From Kaiparowitsia implicata GSE-PSE-MK54-09C (lineage in GTDB: Bacteria > Cyanobacteriota > Cyanobacteriia > Elainellales > Elainellaceae): a DNA stretch of 64,000 nt. Every line of letters starts with the position of its first letter. Position 1 is the first letter of the stretch. The notes below the pieces were generated by a model that searched no databases, had not been told where the DNA came from, and worked only from the letters and a program-made list of their open reading frames with translations. Of the stretch, positions 27,905 to 36,479 are shown piece after piece. Made by a program: the position numbers and the translations under genes. The stretch covers positions 1 through 64,000 of the forward strand of contig JAHHHI010000076.1 in the NCBI GenBank assembly GCA_019359435.1. The letters are read 5' to 3'.

Positions 27905-29842
27905 CTAACCGCTGGGGTATTGACGAGGGGTGTAGATCCAGGCTTGCCCATGCGGGCGCGGCACCACGCGGGTCTGGCTAGACCCGACGATAATCAGGGT
28001 TTGCATATTGGCCTCGCTGGGGTCAAAGGCGGCCAGTGTGGTGGGGTGAATGTGCTGCTGCGGTCTGCCTACGCTGCGCGCCAGAATGACTGGGGTGTGG
28101 GGCGATCGCCCCTCTAGCAGCAGGCGTTTTGCTTCGATGAGCTGCCACGTGCGCTGGCTAGAAATGGGGTTATAGAATGCGATTACCAGGTCGGCCTCGA
28201 CGGCGGCAGTAATACGCTGGGCGATCGCTGCCCAAGGTTTGAGAATGTCAGACAGAGAAATGGCGCAGAAATCGTGCCCCAGCGGCGCGCCCACTAAGGC
28301 TGCTGCCGCCTGCATGGCTGAAATGCCCGGTGCGACTTGAATTTCAATCTGCTGCCAGGCCGGGTTGCTGCTTTGCTCTAGCGCTTCAAATACCGCCGCC
28401 GCCATCGCATAAATCCCCGGATCGCCAGACGACACCACCGCGACCGACCGCCCCTGTGCCGCCAAGTCGAGCGCCAGTCGGGCTCGGTCTAGCTCTTGGC
28501 GATTGTCGGAATCATGGCGCTGTTGCCCCTGCCACAGCGGCTCTACTAGGTTCAGGTAAGTGCGGTAGCCGACCCAGTCTGTGGCATGGCGCAGCAGGTG
28601 CGTCACCTGGGGCGACATCCATGCTGCGCCCCCTGGCCCGGTTCCTACAATCGCCAGTTTGCCCCGCGCCTGTCCAATAGTTTCTACTGTCTCAGGGGTT
28701 AGGACTTGGGTAGCAGTGGCGATCGCCCACCCCACCCCCACGCTACTCAGCGTGCCGTCAGGGCCAACGGCCTGGGTTGCCAAGGCGGCAACGGCCCCTC
28801 CAGCAAGCTCAGACCCTCTAGTATCCTCAGATCCTCCGGCAGCCTCAGTCTCTCCGGCAGGCTCAGACTTGATGGGGGACGGCAACAGCCGTAGCGGCAC
28901 CCCCAACTGTTGGGCGATCGCCCCAATGCCGGGATGCGCCACATGCTCGGGAAGAGTCACCACAAGGGCGATCGCCGCAGTAGCCAAACCCGTGTGCTGA
29001 ATGGACGAGAGCACATGGGCGATCGCCCGTTCTGGGTCAGTGCTGAGGCGATCATCCAGCGCCAGCACCAGCCTATAGGGATGGTAAAGCAGGCAGGTTT
29101 CTTCTGCCCCGCCCAGTTTTTCAGAAATGCGAATTGTCAGTGATCCAATGTCCTGCGTGGGGAGTTGACTGGCGCTCAGCCACGCTGCCTCACCCGCAAT
29201 CTGCACCGTTGCGCCTGCGAGCAGATTGGCGATAAACGTCTTGGCATTTTCAGGATTCGCCAGGGTATAACCAGCAGGCGGCGACAGCAGAGCCGTGCGA
29301 AACCGCAAATCGCCTGCCGTTGTGATCGCTGCCGCTGTTCCCAATGCCATCGCCACTTGGCGTGCCAGGTCATTTACCCCCCGCAGCCCCCCCAACAGGG
29401 GCACGACAGCGCTACCATCCTCTGCCACCGCAATTAGGGGTGGCTCGTGCTGTTTATTGCTCAGTAGGGGTGCCACCGTGCGAATTAAAATACCGGCTGC
29501 ACACAGGCCAATGATTGGCGTGCCCTCGGCAAAGAGCTGTCGCACCGTGTCACCAAACTGTTCCATCGTGTGGTCTACGGCGATCGCCTGCACTCGCGTC
29601 GCTAACCCATAAATTTGGGCTGCTGGCATCGCCGACTGAATGCGCTGCGCCGTAGGCAAGCTAGCAGCCCCTAATACAACAATTGCCGGAGCGGGGTCTG
29701 CCATTGGCACGGAACTAACCGAGCCACTAGGGGGGGAATCTTCTGTGGAATGCATGGTTGGATGTAGGGCTAGATGCGCAGTTGAAGTAGCTTCATCCAT
29801 CAAGTGCAACGTGATAAAACCCTTGCCTAGGGATGGTTCCAT
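27905..29842 (-). CDS. cobJ: CbiG-CobJ fusion: cobalt-precorrin-5A hydrolase / precorrin-3B C17-methyltransferase
   Basis: The product is a fused corrin-ring enzyme of cobalamin synthesis. Residues about 55-390 are CbiG-like (GTPIIGLCAAGILIRTVAPLL, PLLGGLRGVNDLAR, then a C-terminal CbiG domain VVTLPEHVAHPGIGAIAQQL). Residues about 395-640 are the SAM-dependent tetrapyrrole methylase CobJ/CbiH (GKLAIVGTGPGG, VVSSGDPGIYAMAAAVFE, FYNPISSQRTWQL). Such fusions are usual in cyanobacteria. The start is uncertain: ATG at 29842 follows a GTG, and an ATG at 29704 begins nearer the conserved region. No start has a strong ribosome site. A Ser/Glu/Gly-rich insertion (SEPAGETEAAGG) lies between domains. 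No cobalamin riboswitch was seen. Confidence 0.93.
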   Translation of the reverse strand: MEPSLGKGFITLHLMDEATSTAHLALHPTMHSTEDSPPSGSVSSVPMADPAPAIVVLGAASLPTAQRIQSAMPAAQIYGLATRVQAIAVDHTMEQFGDTVRQLFAEGTPIIGLCAAGILIRTVAPLLSNKQHEPPLIAVAEDGSAVVPLLGGLRGVNDLARQVAMALGTAAAITTAGDLRFRTALLSPPAGYTLANPENAKTFIANLLAGATVQIAGEAAWLSASQLPTQDIGSLTIRISEKLGGAEETCLLYHPYRLVLALDDRLSTDPERAIAHVLSSIQHTGLATAAIALVVTLPEHVAHPGIGAIAQQLGVPLRLLPSPIKSEPAGETEAAGGSEDTRGSELAGGAVAALATQAVGPDGTLSSVGVGWAIATATQVLTPETVETIGQARGKLAIVGTGPGGAAWMSPQVTHLLRHATDWVGYRTYLNLVEPLWQGQQRHDSDNRQELDRARLALDLAAQGRSVAVVSSGDPGIYAMAAAVFEALEQSSNPAWQQIEIQVAPGISAMQAAAALVGAPLGHDFCAISLSDILKPWAAIAQRITAAVEADLVIAFYNPISSQRTWQLIEAKRLLLEGRSPHTPVILARSVGRPQQHIHPTTLAAFDPSEANMQTLIIVGSSQTRVVPRPHGQAWIYTPRQYPSG

Positions 29843-30126
29843 CACCTTGGATGCGGGCTTATTCAGGCCAGCCTAAGCTATCGAAGAAGGCTTCTATCGA
29901 GAAACAAGACAGGCTGTGAAGCCTATCAATCGTAAGCCTGAACAAACTAACGGACAAGTATGGCAAATCAACAGAACGAACCCAGCCCCGCCTAGAACCG
30001 ATGTGGGGACATTCTTTTGTAAGAGTAAGACTCTAACTATGGGGCGCTTGATGGTGTGTTTTCAGGCGCTGCTTGATTGACACTCACCGTTTGGGGCGGA
30101 ACCCTACAAAGGAACATAACGACCGT

Positions 30127-30981
30127 TCAACGCAACGGCGGTGGATTGCGACGCAGCTGCTGAGCATCCAGCGTGGTCATATTAAATGCTTGCCACTCTG
30201 ATGTCACATACTTAAACCGACCAATGGCAATATCCCCGTTCGTTTGAAATCCATCCCATTCGGCATCGGCATCGAGCCAGTAGTCACCCCCCATGCCCAA
30301 TAGATAACGCGCCGTAGCGCGATCATCCGGTAGGGTGGGATCGTCAACCACCAGCCGCGCTTGAACGGTAGTGAATACCCCTGCAATATCGGATGGATCA
30401 AAAGTAGCGCGCTCTGCCCGGGGCCAAAAATGAAAGTTATAACCCTGCCCGGCTTTGACCGAAATGGTGTCGCCCTCGTCGTCGCGAATGTCTGCTGGCT
30501 GGTTCACATTCCCCTGATAGTCATTGGCATACGCGGCTCCTTCAGCCGGAGCATCTTGCACCAAGATCCATTCTCCGGTGGCTTGCGAAAGGAGGTACGA
30601 CCGCACCATTCCCAATTGAACGCGGGTGTTTTGGGCAGGATTGCCCTGGGCATCTTCGTACACTTGACCCCAGGCCGTCATCGCAGTAAAAGACGAGGGC
30701 TCATTGCCATATCCCATTCGGGGGGACGTTGCCCAGTCATAGTGATCGGGCACGCCTGCGGGTCTCCCTTGGTGGGGCAGCGTCATATCGTCAATGAGAG
30801 TTTGAACAGAATTTGGGGGAGTGGCAGAAGATGCCGCGCTCGAACCGCTATCTATCGAGGAATAGGGAGTGCGGAGTGCGGTGAGGTCTAGCTTTCCGGC
30901 CATTTGTGTGAGGGCGATCGCACTCACAATTGCACTTAGGGTTCCCCATTTCAAAAGGGTCTTGAGGTTGCTGGTAGGCAT
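30127..30981 (-). CDS. Exported protein of unknown function
   Basis: The 284-residue product begins MPTSNLKTLLKW followed by a hydrophobic signal or anchor (GTLSAIVSAIALTQMAG). The mature part has no cysteines that I can see. It is rich in Asp, Tyr, Trp and Gly, with motifs such as YDWATSPRMGYGNEPSSFTA, WGQVYEDAQG and ARYLLGMGGDYWLDADAEWDG. It looks like a secreted beta-rich domain, possibly carbohydrate-related, but I do not recognise the family. I chose the ATG at 30981 because GGAAA lies upstream and the signal begins there; the open frame runs 28 codons further. It is on the same strand as the cobJ gene, 285 bp upstream of it. Confidence 0.7.
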   Translation of the reverse strand: MPTSNLKTLLKWGTLSAIVSAIALTQMAGKLDLTALRTPYSSIDSGSSAASSATPPNSVQTLIDDMTLPHQGRPAGVPDHYDWATSPRMGYGNEPSSFTAMTAWGQVYEDAQGNPAQNTRVQLGMVRSYLLSQATGEWILVQDAPAEGAAYANDYQGNVNQPADIRDDEGDTISVKAGQGYNFHFWPRAERATFDPSDIAGVFTTVQARLVVDDPTLPDDRATARYLLGMGGDYWLDADAEWDGFQTNGDIAIGRFKYVTSEWQAFNMTTLDAQQLRRNPPPLR

Positions 30982-31296
30982 TGAGTTTCCAGGTGTCTCG
31001 TTTACAAAATGACAAACGCCAAGTATCGGTTGACATCCTGTGTCGGTTGTGTCAAAGCTACACACCGATCTACTATTCGAGCCTAATGCTCAAGATCCGG
31101 GTATTTTATCGGGCGTATGTCATCATTCAATGAAAAATTAATGAGAAAACGGCAGTAACTAACGTCAATCCTAGGAATGTTAGAGGTAATAGTTAATTCA
31201 GCGTTTCGAATCTAGTTCTACAATTATAAGTTTGAGAATTCGTGTTTCTGTCCTTAATGGCATCCAATGCTGTGTCATGTCGAAGAGACTAATTTA

Positions 31297-31317
31297 AGCT
31301 TATCCTCAACTCAGGTT
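31297..31317 (-). repeat. Isolated MITE-like end
   Basis: On the minus strand this reads AACCTGAGTTGAGGATAAGC, a mutated copy of the left end of the MITE-like repeats. It faces the full element at 31401 and forms a 20-bp inverted pair with its left end. The spacer around it (30982-31396) otherwise shows no gene. Confidence 0.5.
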
Positions 31318-31400
31318 TTCAGAGGATAGAATCTTTCAACAGTTTTAGGAATTTCCCGACCTGAAATTCTGTAACTAAAAAAATGAAAATAGCCTAAGTA

Positions 31401-31522
31401 ACCTGAGTTTGGGATAAGCTCAAACCCTTAATTCGCCGTGCGCGACGCGCACGGCGAATTAAGGGTTTTGGGGCATCGCGCGTCGCGCGATGCCCCAAAA
31501 CCCTCTTAACCCGAACTGACGT
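31401..31522 (+). mobile_element. MITE-like repeat, copy 2, with two internal 19-bp hairpins
   Basis: Left end ACCTGAGTTTGGGATAAG, right end CTTAACCCGAACTGACGT. It is flanked by an exact 6-bp duplication TAAGTA (31395-31400 and 31523-31528). Compared with the 44-bp copy, about 78 bp is inserted after AAACCC. The insert consists of two perfect hairpins sharing a GGG: 31425-31465 (19-bp stem, loop GAC) and 31463-31503 (19-bp stem, loop GTC). Each stem includes a GCGCxxGCGC-type core. It lies just beyond the stop of the minus-strand ABC permease. Confidence 0.8.
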
Positions 31523-31565
31523 TAAGTAGAACATTTGGCGCAGTGTTTTAACCCACTGCTTAGAG

Positions 31566-32381
31566 TTAGCGAACCCAGTGGACGAGTCGACTCTCTAACA
31601 CTGCAAAAAACCCGTATAGTGCAATACCCATTACCGCCAGCGCCAGCAGCGCCAAGAACGCTAGCGGCACTCGAAAGTTAGAGCTAGCGTTGAGAATAAC
31701 GTAGCCAATGCCGCCATTTGATGCTACTGTTTCCGCAATCACTGAACCAATAAATGCTTGAGAGACGGCCACTTTGAGTGACGCAAATAGATAGGGCATT
31801 GTATGTGGGAAACCCACCTTTTGAAACACTTCTATCTTGCTGGCTCCGAGCGACACTAGAACATCTCGCATTTCTGGCTCAACCGTTGCTAGCCCAATTG
31901 CAACGTTGACCGCGATAGGAAAGAATGCAAGCAAAAACGCAGTAATTACTGCAGGCACGGTGCCAATCCCAAACCAGATAGCCATGAGCGGCACCAGTGC
32001 CACTTTGGGAACGGTATTAAAACCAATCAACAAGGGATTGAGCGTTAGGTAAGCCATGCGCGAAAAACCAATCATAAAGCCCAGAAATACTCCCGCCAGC
32101 AGTGCTAGAAAAAAGCCAAGCATGGTGGTGTTGAGGGTGATCAGCGCGTTTCGAGTCACGACACCTCCCCAGGGGCCAATCTCTGCAAAGATGGCTGAGG
32201 GTGCAGGCAGAATAAAGGCAGGGATAGAAAAAAGGCGCACCACCGATTCCCACAGCACCAGCAGCACTACTGTTGTGATGATGGGCAGCATATAGGACGA
32301 GTGTTTGGAGTCGATCAGAGTTTTGAGCATGAGATGAAAGGGATGAATAAATCGGTGGAGTGATGTGGGTGAGCCATTCAA
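31566..32381 (-). CDS. ABC transporter permease, SsuC/ThiX-like
   Basis: This is the inner-membrane permease of an NMT1/nitrate/taurine-type ABC importer, 271 residues. About six membrane helices are visible. The cytoplasmic coupling loop for the ATPase reads MRDVLVSLGASKIEVFQKVGFPHTMPYLFASLKV (family EAA-like loop). The C-terminus is VLESRLVHWVR. The ATG at 32381 has no clear ribosome site; an alternative ATG at 32330 would drop 17 variable residues. It is the last of three genes read toward 31566: binding protein, ATPase, permease. The gap to the ATPase stop is 29 bp, so they are an operon. Substrate is not determined by sequence. Confidence 0.92.
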   Translation of the reverse strand: MNGSPTSLHRFIHPFHLMLKTLIDSKHSSYMLPIITTVVLLVLWESVVRLFSIPAFILPAPSAIFAEIGPWGGVVTRNALITLNTTMLGFFLALLAGVFLGFMIGFSRMAYLTLNPLLIGFNTVPKVALVPLMAIWFGIGTVPAVITAFLLAFFPIAVNVAIGLATVEPEMRDVLVSLGASKIEVFQKVGFPHTMPYLFASLKVAVSQAFIGSVIAETVASNGGIGYVILNASSNFRVPLAFLALLALAVMGIALYGFFAVLESRLVHWVR

Positions 32382-32410
32382 GAATTGATTTGAGAATCAG
32401 TACACGCAGG

Positions 32411-33232
32411 TTAGCTGTGCTGAATATGCTGTCGCAGGGTGGAATACATTTGATGGAACTCTTCGGTAAAGCACATGTCTAGGGTGCGGGGACGGGGCAG
32501 ATCTACCCGCAGTTTATGCACGATGGAGCTGGGGCGCTGCCCCATAACGTATACCGTATCTGACAGAAAAATGGCTTCGCGCAAGTCGTGTGTCACCAAG
32601 AAGGTTGTGCATTGGGTGCGGGCCCAGAGCCGTTGCAGCATGTCCCACATCTCTTCGCGGGTAAAGGCGTCGAGGGCGGCAAATGGCTCGTCGAGTAGCA
32701 GGATTTCGGGCTGGTGGATGAGCGCACGGCAGAGGGAGGCGCGCTGCCGCATTCCTCCTGAGAGCTGCCAGGGGTAGTGCTGCTGGAAGTCTTGCAGGCC
32801 AACGGTGGACAGAAGATCGGTCGCTTGTGCCATGTAGTGCGATCGCAGCGATCGCAACTGTCTCTTATGGGGCTGCACAATCTCAAGCGGCAGCAGCACA
32901 TTTTTCAGCGTGTTGCGCCAGGGCAGCAGCACAGGGTTCTGGAAGGCAATGCCCACATTCTTCAGCGGCTTTTTGATGGGCGTTCCTAAAAAGCACACCT
33001 GCCCAATTTCTGCGACATGCAGGCCCGAGATCATGCGTAGCAGCGAGGTTTTGCCGCAGCCGCTTGGCCCCACGACCGACACAAACTCTGTATGGCCAAT
33101 CGTGAAGCTGACTTTATCAATCACCCGGAGGGGCTGCCCTGACATGGTGTATTCCAGCCCTACGTTCTGGAAATCCAGAACTGGAAGGTTGGTGGTGGAG
33201 TCGGTTGTCGTCACAGGTTGAGCGTCCAACAT
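32411..33232 (-). CDS. ABC transporter ATPase, nitrate/taurine/thiamine-precursor type
   Basis: This is the ATP-hydrolysing subunit of the importer, 273 residues. Walker A is GPSGCGKTSLLRM, the Q-loop is AFQNPVLLPWRN, the signature is LSGGMRQRASLCRAL, and Walker B is LLLDEPFAALD. The His switch is in LVTHDLREAIFLSD. It belongs to the SsuB/NrtD/ThiZ group. All motifs are intact. It lies 81 bp after the binding-protein gene and 29 bp before the permease gene. Confidence 0.95.
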   Translation of the reverse strand: MLDAQPVTTTDSTTNLPVLDFQNVGLEYTMSGQPLRVIDKVSFTIGHTEFVSVVGPSGCGKTSLLRMISGLHVAEIGQVCFLGTPIKKPLKNVGIAFQNPVLLPWRNTLKNVLLPLEIVQPHKRQLRSLRSHYMAQATDLLSTVGLQDFQQHYPWQLSGGMRQRASLCRALIHQPEILLLDEPFAALDAFTREEMWDMLQRLWARTQCTTFLVTHDLREAIFLSDTVYVMGQRPSSIVHKLRVDLPRPRTLDMCFTEEFHQMYSTLRQHIQHS

Positions 33233-33313
33233 GGGTGGAGTCCTTAATAAGGTCGGGGGAGCAAAGCACGCTATTGGGAGCCTGGATGAATTTAGCAGGG
33301 CAACGCAGTGGGG

Positions 33314-34411
33314 CTAGTTTAGCTGGCGATCGCTCAAGTCTGGCAAGAAGCGATCGTCAAAGATATCGTCTGCTGCGGGGGGCTCAGATAAGTCAAACCC
33401 TTTTACCACTAGATCAATGCTGCGCTGAAAGCGTTCAGGATCGACCGCACCAAATCCATTCTCTTCAACCTCTGGTGAGAGAAAGAGCGTATCAATGGCA
33501 ATTTGCAGACGTTCGCGCTCGAGCGGAATTTCAAACAAATCATCAAATTGGGACATGATCTCAATTGCCTCATCGGGATCGTTGAGGGTATCGCGCAGCC
33601 CTCGCGTGAGCGCTCGGATAAATCCACGCACGACTTCGGGGTTGCTTTCTAAATATGAAGCAGGGACGAGGACGGAATTTCCGTATAAATCGAGACCATA
33701 GTCCTTAAATCGGAAAATATTCAGCCGTTCTTCGGGATATCCGGCTTCTGCCAAGTTGGGGAGGGCAGAAATGGTAAAAGGGGCGATCGCATCAATTTCT
33801 TTGGTCAGCAGCAACGTCTGCTGGAGCCGCGACTCGATCGCGGGCACATCCACGGCCTCAAGGTTCAACCCAGAGGCTTCGGCAAACAGCGGCAACAAGC
33901 GGCGGGTTGCACTACCTGCAGGAATGCCCAGCGTCTTGTTCTCTAAATCGCTAGGTTCGGTAATGTCCGATTCGTCCAACGCCATAATCGCCATGGGCGA
34001 CTGATTATAGTAGATTGCCACAGCTCGTACGGGCGTGTCGGGATTGTTGACATTAAACTCCATCAGGCTGTTGATATCGCCAAGCCCCATATCAAAGGCA
34101 CCAGACGCAACTTTGGTGATGGCATCGGCAGAGCCAGAACCTGGCTCAAACTGAATATCTAACCCCTCTTCAGCAAAGTAGCCCTTCTCAATTGCCACGC
34201 CGATGGGGGCGTGGACTCCCTGCACCGCCCAATCTAAGGTAAAACGCACGGTGGTCAGCTCCGCAGGGCTGGTATTGGCGGCAGACCCTGTTGGCGCTGC
34301 ACTATCGGCCTGGGGTTCTACTGGGCTGGTGGCGCAGGCGTTCACCATTAAAACTGTGGCAAGGGCAGCGATCGCCCCGCTCATAAATCCACGACGGCGT
34401 AATGTGAGCAT
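33314..34411 (-). CDS. ABC substrate-binding lipoprotein, NMT1/THI5-like
   Basis: This is the solute-binding protein of the importer, 365 residues. It starts MLTLRRRGFMSGAIAALATV and has a lipobox VNAC. Two Arg plus one more before the hydrophobic region give a Tat-like start, but the lipobox supports lipoprotein export. The NMT1/THI5-like signature appears as TVRFTLDWAVQGVHAPIGVAIEKGYFAEEGLDI and FDMGLGDINSLMEF. Relatives bind nitrate, alkanesulfonates, thiamine precursors such as formylaminopyrimidine, or other small nitrogen compounds. The ATG at 34411 has AAGGA about 8 nt upstream. It is the first gene of the three-gene operon, divergent from the amidase gene at 35033, which suggests an amide substrate (inference). 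Confidence 0.92.
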   Translation of the reverse strand: MLTLRRRGFMSGAIAALATVLMVNACATSPVEPQADSAAPTGSAANTSPAELTTVRFTLDWAVQGVHAPIGVAIEKGYFAEEGLDIQFEPGSGSADAITKVASGAFDMGLGDINSLMEFNVNNPDTPVRAVAIYYNQSPMAIMALDESDITEPSDLENKTLGIPAGSATRRLLPLFAEASGLNLEAVDVPAIESRLQQTLLLTKEIDAIAPFTISALPNLAEAGYPEERLNIFRFKDYGLDLYGNSVLVPASYLESNPEVVRGFIRALTRGLRDTLNDPDEAIEIMSQFDDLFEIPLERERLQIAIDTLFLSPEVEENGFGAVDPERFQRSIDLVVKGFDLSEPPAADDIFDDRFLPDLSDRQLN

Positions 34412-34747
34412 AGGTCTATCCTTCAATTCTTAGAGTGTGTCAATCAGTGTGGTTTAGATGTGGGGTTGGATTGATGTAAAGCCGATGAATTGGCTTTATG
34501 CGAGCACCACAAGGCAATGAGCAAACTTGTCTGCCATATAGCAGTCGGGGAATGAATCACTGGAGCCATGCCATTTTTGATGTGTTGTGCGAGTCAGCGA
34601 TCATAAGGCGTACAAATTTGCTCAAAACAGATATCAAGAGCGGTTGAGTTGGCGTGTACTCACGCGTCAACAGAGTCGTTAACAGGATTCGTTTTTTTGA
34701 GCAGGTTTTGCTTCAATCACACCCGCCTGCTGAACTCAATTGACGCC

Positions 34748-34815
34748 TCAATGCAGCGTATACTGCATGACCTGCCTTAACATCTCAAAATCATATATGA
34801 TATATGATGTTAAGG
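34748..34815. promoter_or_regulatory. Three overlapping dyads between ABC operon and amidase
   Basis: In the 621-bp divergent spacer (34412-35032) three inverted repeats lie close together. They are ATGCAG/CTGCAT (near 34751-34768), CCTTAACAT/ATGTTAAGG (about 34775-34815), and inside it ATCATATAT-G-ATATATGAT (34790-34808, perfect around a central G). No gene is present. The placement suggests a shared operator for both divergent units. Confidence 0.55.
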
Positions 34816-35032
34816 GCGGTGAGGGCGCTGCACTGTAATGAAAGATACAAAAAGCTGCGGCTAGTCGAATTCTGATAACGATTTTGCGACGTTAGGGCGC
34901 TGCTCTAGCTCCACAAAATCATGACGTATTTAGAGTGTTCAAACTGCGTTGTGGGTGACGGGATGGGCTGAATTTGGGTCGGTTATGCGATATCTAGCTA
35001 ACGATAGTCTGAAAGAGTAGGACAAAGAAACG

Positions 35033-36016
35033 ATGGTGACATATCACAGTCTGAAAGCCACGCGAGACACGGTGCATTTAGGTGGGTTTTCTTCGGCATT
35101 GCCTCCTGCTCTTACGATTCAGTCGGGAGACTATGTCGACGTTGAAACCTATACGGGTTTTGCCGTGCATGATAACGCCCCGGAGCATTTTCTCACGCCA
35201 GAGTTTGTAGATATCTGCCAAAATCTGCCGCCAGAGCGCCACATTGCGGGTGGCCCCCACCTGCTGACCGGGCCAATCTATGTGGATGGAGCACAGCCGG
35301 GTGATGTGTTGGAGGTGCAGTTAGAGGCGATCGCCCCTGGTGCGCCTGTTGGCTATAATCTCATTCGCCCCGGTGCTGGTGCGCTGCCCGACCAATTCTC
35401 TCAACCCGCGTTGCGGTTTATTGACTTAGATTTAGACCAAAAAACGCTAGAGTTTCCTGACGGCAGCGGTATTCACGTCCCTATTCACCCCTTCTTTGGC
35501 ATTATCGGCGTTGCAACAGACGACACCCAGCGCAACTCCATCCCCCCTGGTAAGTATGGCGGCAACCTTGACAACCGCCATCTTCAAGCAGGTTCGCGGC
35601 TGTGGCTGCCTGTCTTTTTGCCAGGGGCGCTGCTGTCAATTGGGGATGGGCATAGTGCTCAGGGGGATGGCGAAGTCAACGTCACGGCTGTGGAAACCGC
35701 GATGAACGGCACAGTGCAGGTTTCGATTCGGCAAGATATTCCCCACGGTCTGCTGCCCCTAGCTGAAACCGCAGATCACTGGATCACTATGGGGTTTGCC
35801 CCCACGTTGGATGCGGCGTGCGAGCAAGCGTTGACCAAAATGATTGCGCTGCTCGAAACCTATGTGGGCCTCTCTGCGGAAGATGCCTACGTGTTGTGCA
35901 GCATTGCCGTGAACCTCAATATTACCCAGGTCGTTAACCGCCCCAATCGAGGCGTTCACGCGCTGCTGCCCAAAGCCATTTTGCCGCGTTCCATTGTCGT
36001 GTCGCGAGCCGCCTAG
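35033..36016 (+). CDS. Acetamidase/formamidase family amidohydrolase
   Basis: This is a cytosolic amidohydrolase of the FmdA/AmdA family that releases ammonia from short amides. The 327-residue product carries the family landmarks: HLLTGPIYVDGAQPGDVLEVQ, HPFFGIIGVA, PPGKYGGNLDNRHLQAG, the metal-site region LLSIGDGHSAQGDGEV and the C-terminal VNRPNRGVHALLPKAI. The substrate cannot be told from sequence. It is divergent from the ABC importer and convergent with the ureB gene (34 bp between stops). The surroundings point to amide or urea nitrogen scavenging (inference). Confidence 0.93.
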   Translation: MVTYHSLKATRDTVHLGGFSSALPPALTIQSGDYVDVETYTGFAVHDNAPEHFLTPEFVDICQNLPPERHIAGGPHLLTGPIYVDGAQPGDVLEVQLEAIAPGAPVGYNLIRPGAGALPDQFSQPALRFIDLDLDQKTLEFPDGSGIHVPIHPFFGIIGVATDDTQRNSIPPGKYGGNLDNRHLQAGSRLWLPVFLPGALLSIGDGHSAQGDGEVNVTAVETAMNGTVQVSIRQDIPHGLLPLAETADHWITMGFAPTLDAACEQALTKMIALLETYVGLSAEDAYVLCSIAVNLNITQVVNRPNRGVHALLPKAILPRSIVVSRAA

Positions 36017-36050
36017 GGCTGTGCCGTCAGCTTTACGGGTGCCAGCGCCC

Positions 36051-36422
36051 TTACTTTTTCTTCTTTTTGCTACTGCCCTTCTTTTTGGCGCTGGTGTCGG
36101 CGGATGGCTCGGCTGCATCTAAGGCCCCATTGATTTGAGCATTTAGCCCATAGACTTCGCGGCTGCCTGCTAGCATCACCAGCGTCACCTCTTTCTCGTC
36201 GCCGGGTTCAAACCGCACCGCCGTGCCCGCAGGGATATCCAGCCGCATTCCCCGGGCTTGGTCGCGGTCAAACGCTAGCGCTGCGTTGACCTCAAAAAAG
36301 TGAAAGTGCGAACCCACTTGAATGGGGCGATCGCCCGTATTAGCAACCGTCAGCGTTTGAGTGGGGCGTCCAGCATTCAGCTCGATTTCGCCCGCGTCAA
36401 CTATCAACTCTCCTGGGATCAT
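36051..36422 (-). CDS. ureB: Urease subunit beta
   Basis: This is the beta structural subunit of nickel urease, which hydrolyses urea to ammonia and carbamate. The core has the usual signature [32 protein letters not shown] and [13 protein letters not shown], ending [11 protein letters not shown]. About 22 residues follow that most UreB proteins lack, first acidic and then a Lys/Ser tail ([13 protein letters not shown]). ureC does not follow; the next gene is on the other strand. It is third in the run antiporter-ureA-methyltransferase-ureB. Confidence 0.95.
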   Translation of the reverse strand: MIPGELIVDAGEIELNAGRPTQTLTVANTGDRPIQVGSHFHFFEVNAALAFDRDQARGMRLDIPAGTAVRFEPGDEKEVTLVMLAGSREVYGLNAQINGALDAAEPSADTSAKKKGSSKKKKK

Positions 36423-36479
36423 GTCATTGCCTCTGGTTTTACAGTCAGAAAAATAGGAGTCAAAAAAATAAGAACAGAT

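Noticed and set aside
36017-36050. Loss of ureC from the urease operon
   Set aside because: Absence from this window does not show absence from the genome; cyanobacterial urease genes are often dispersed.
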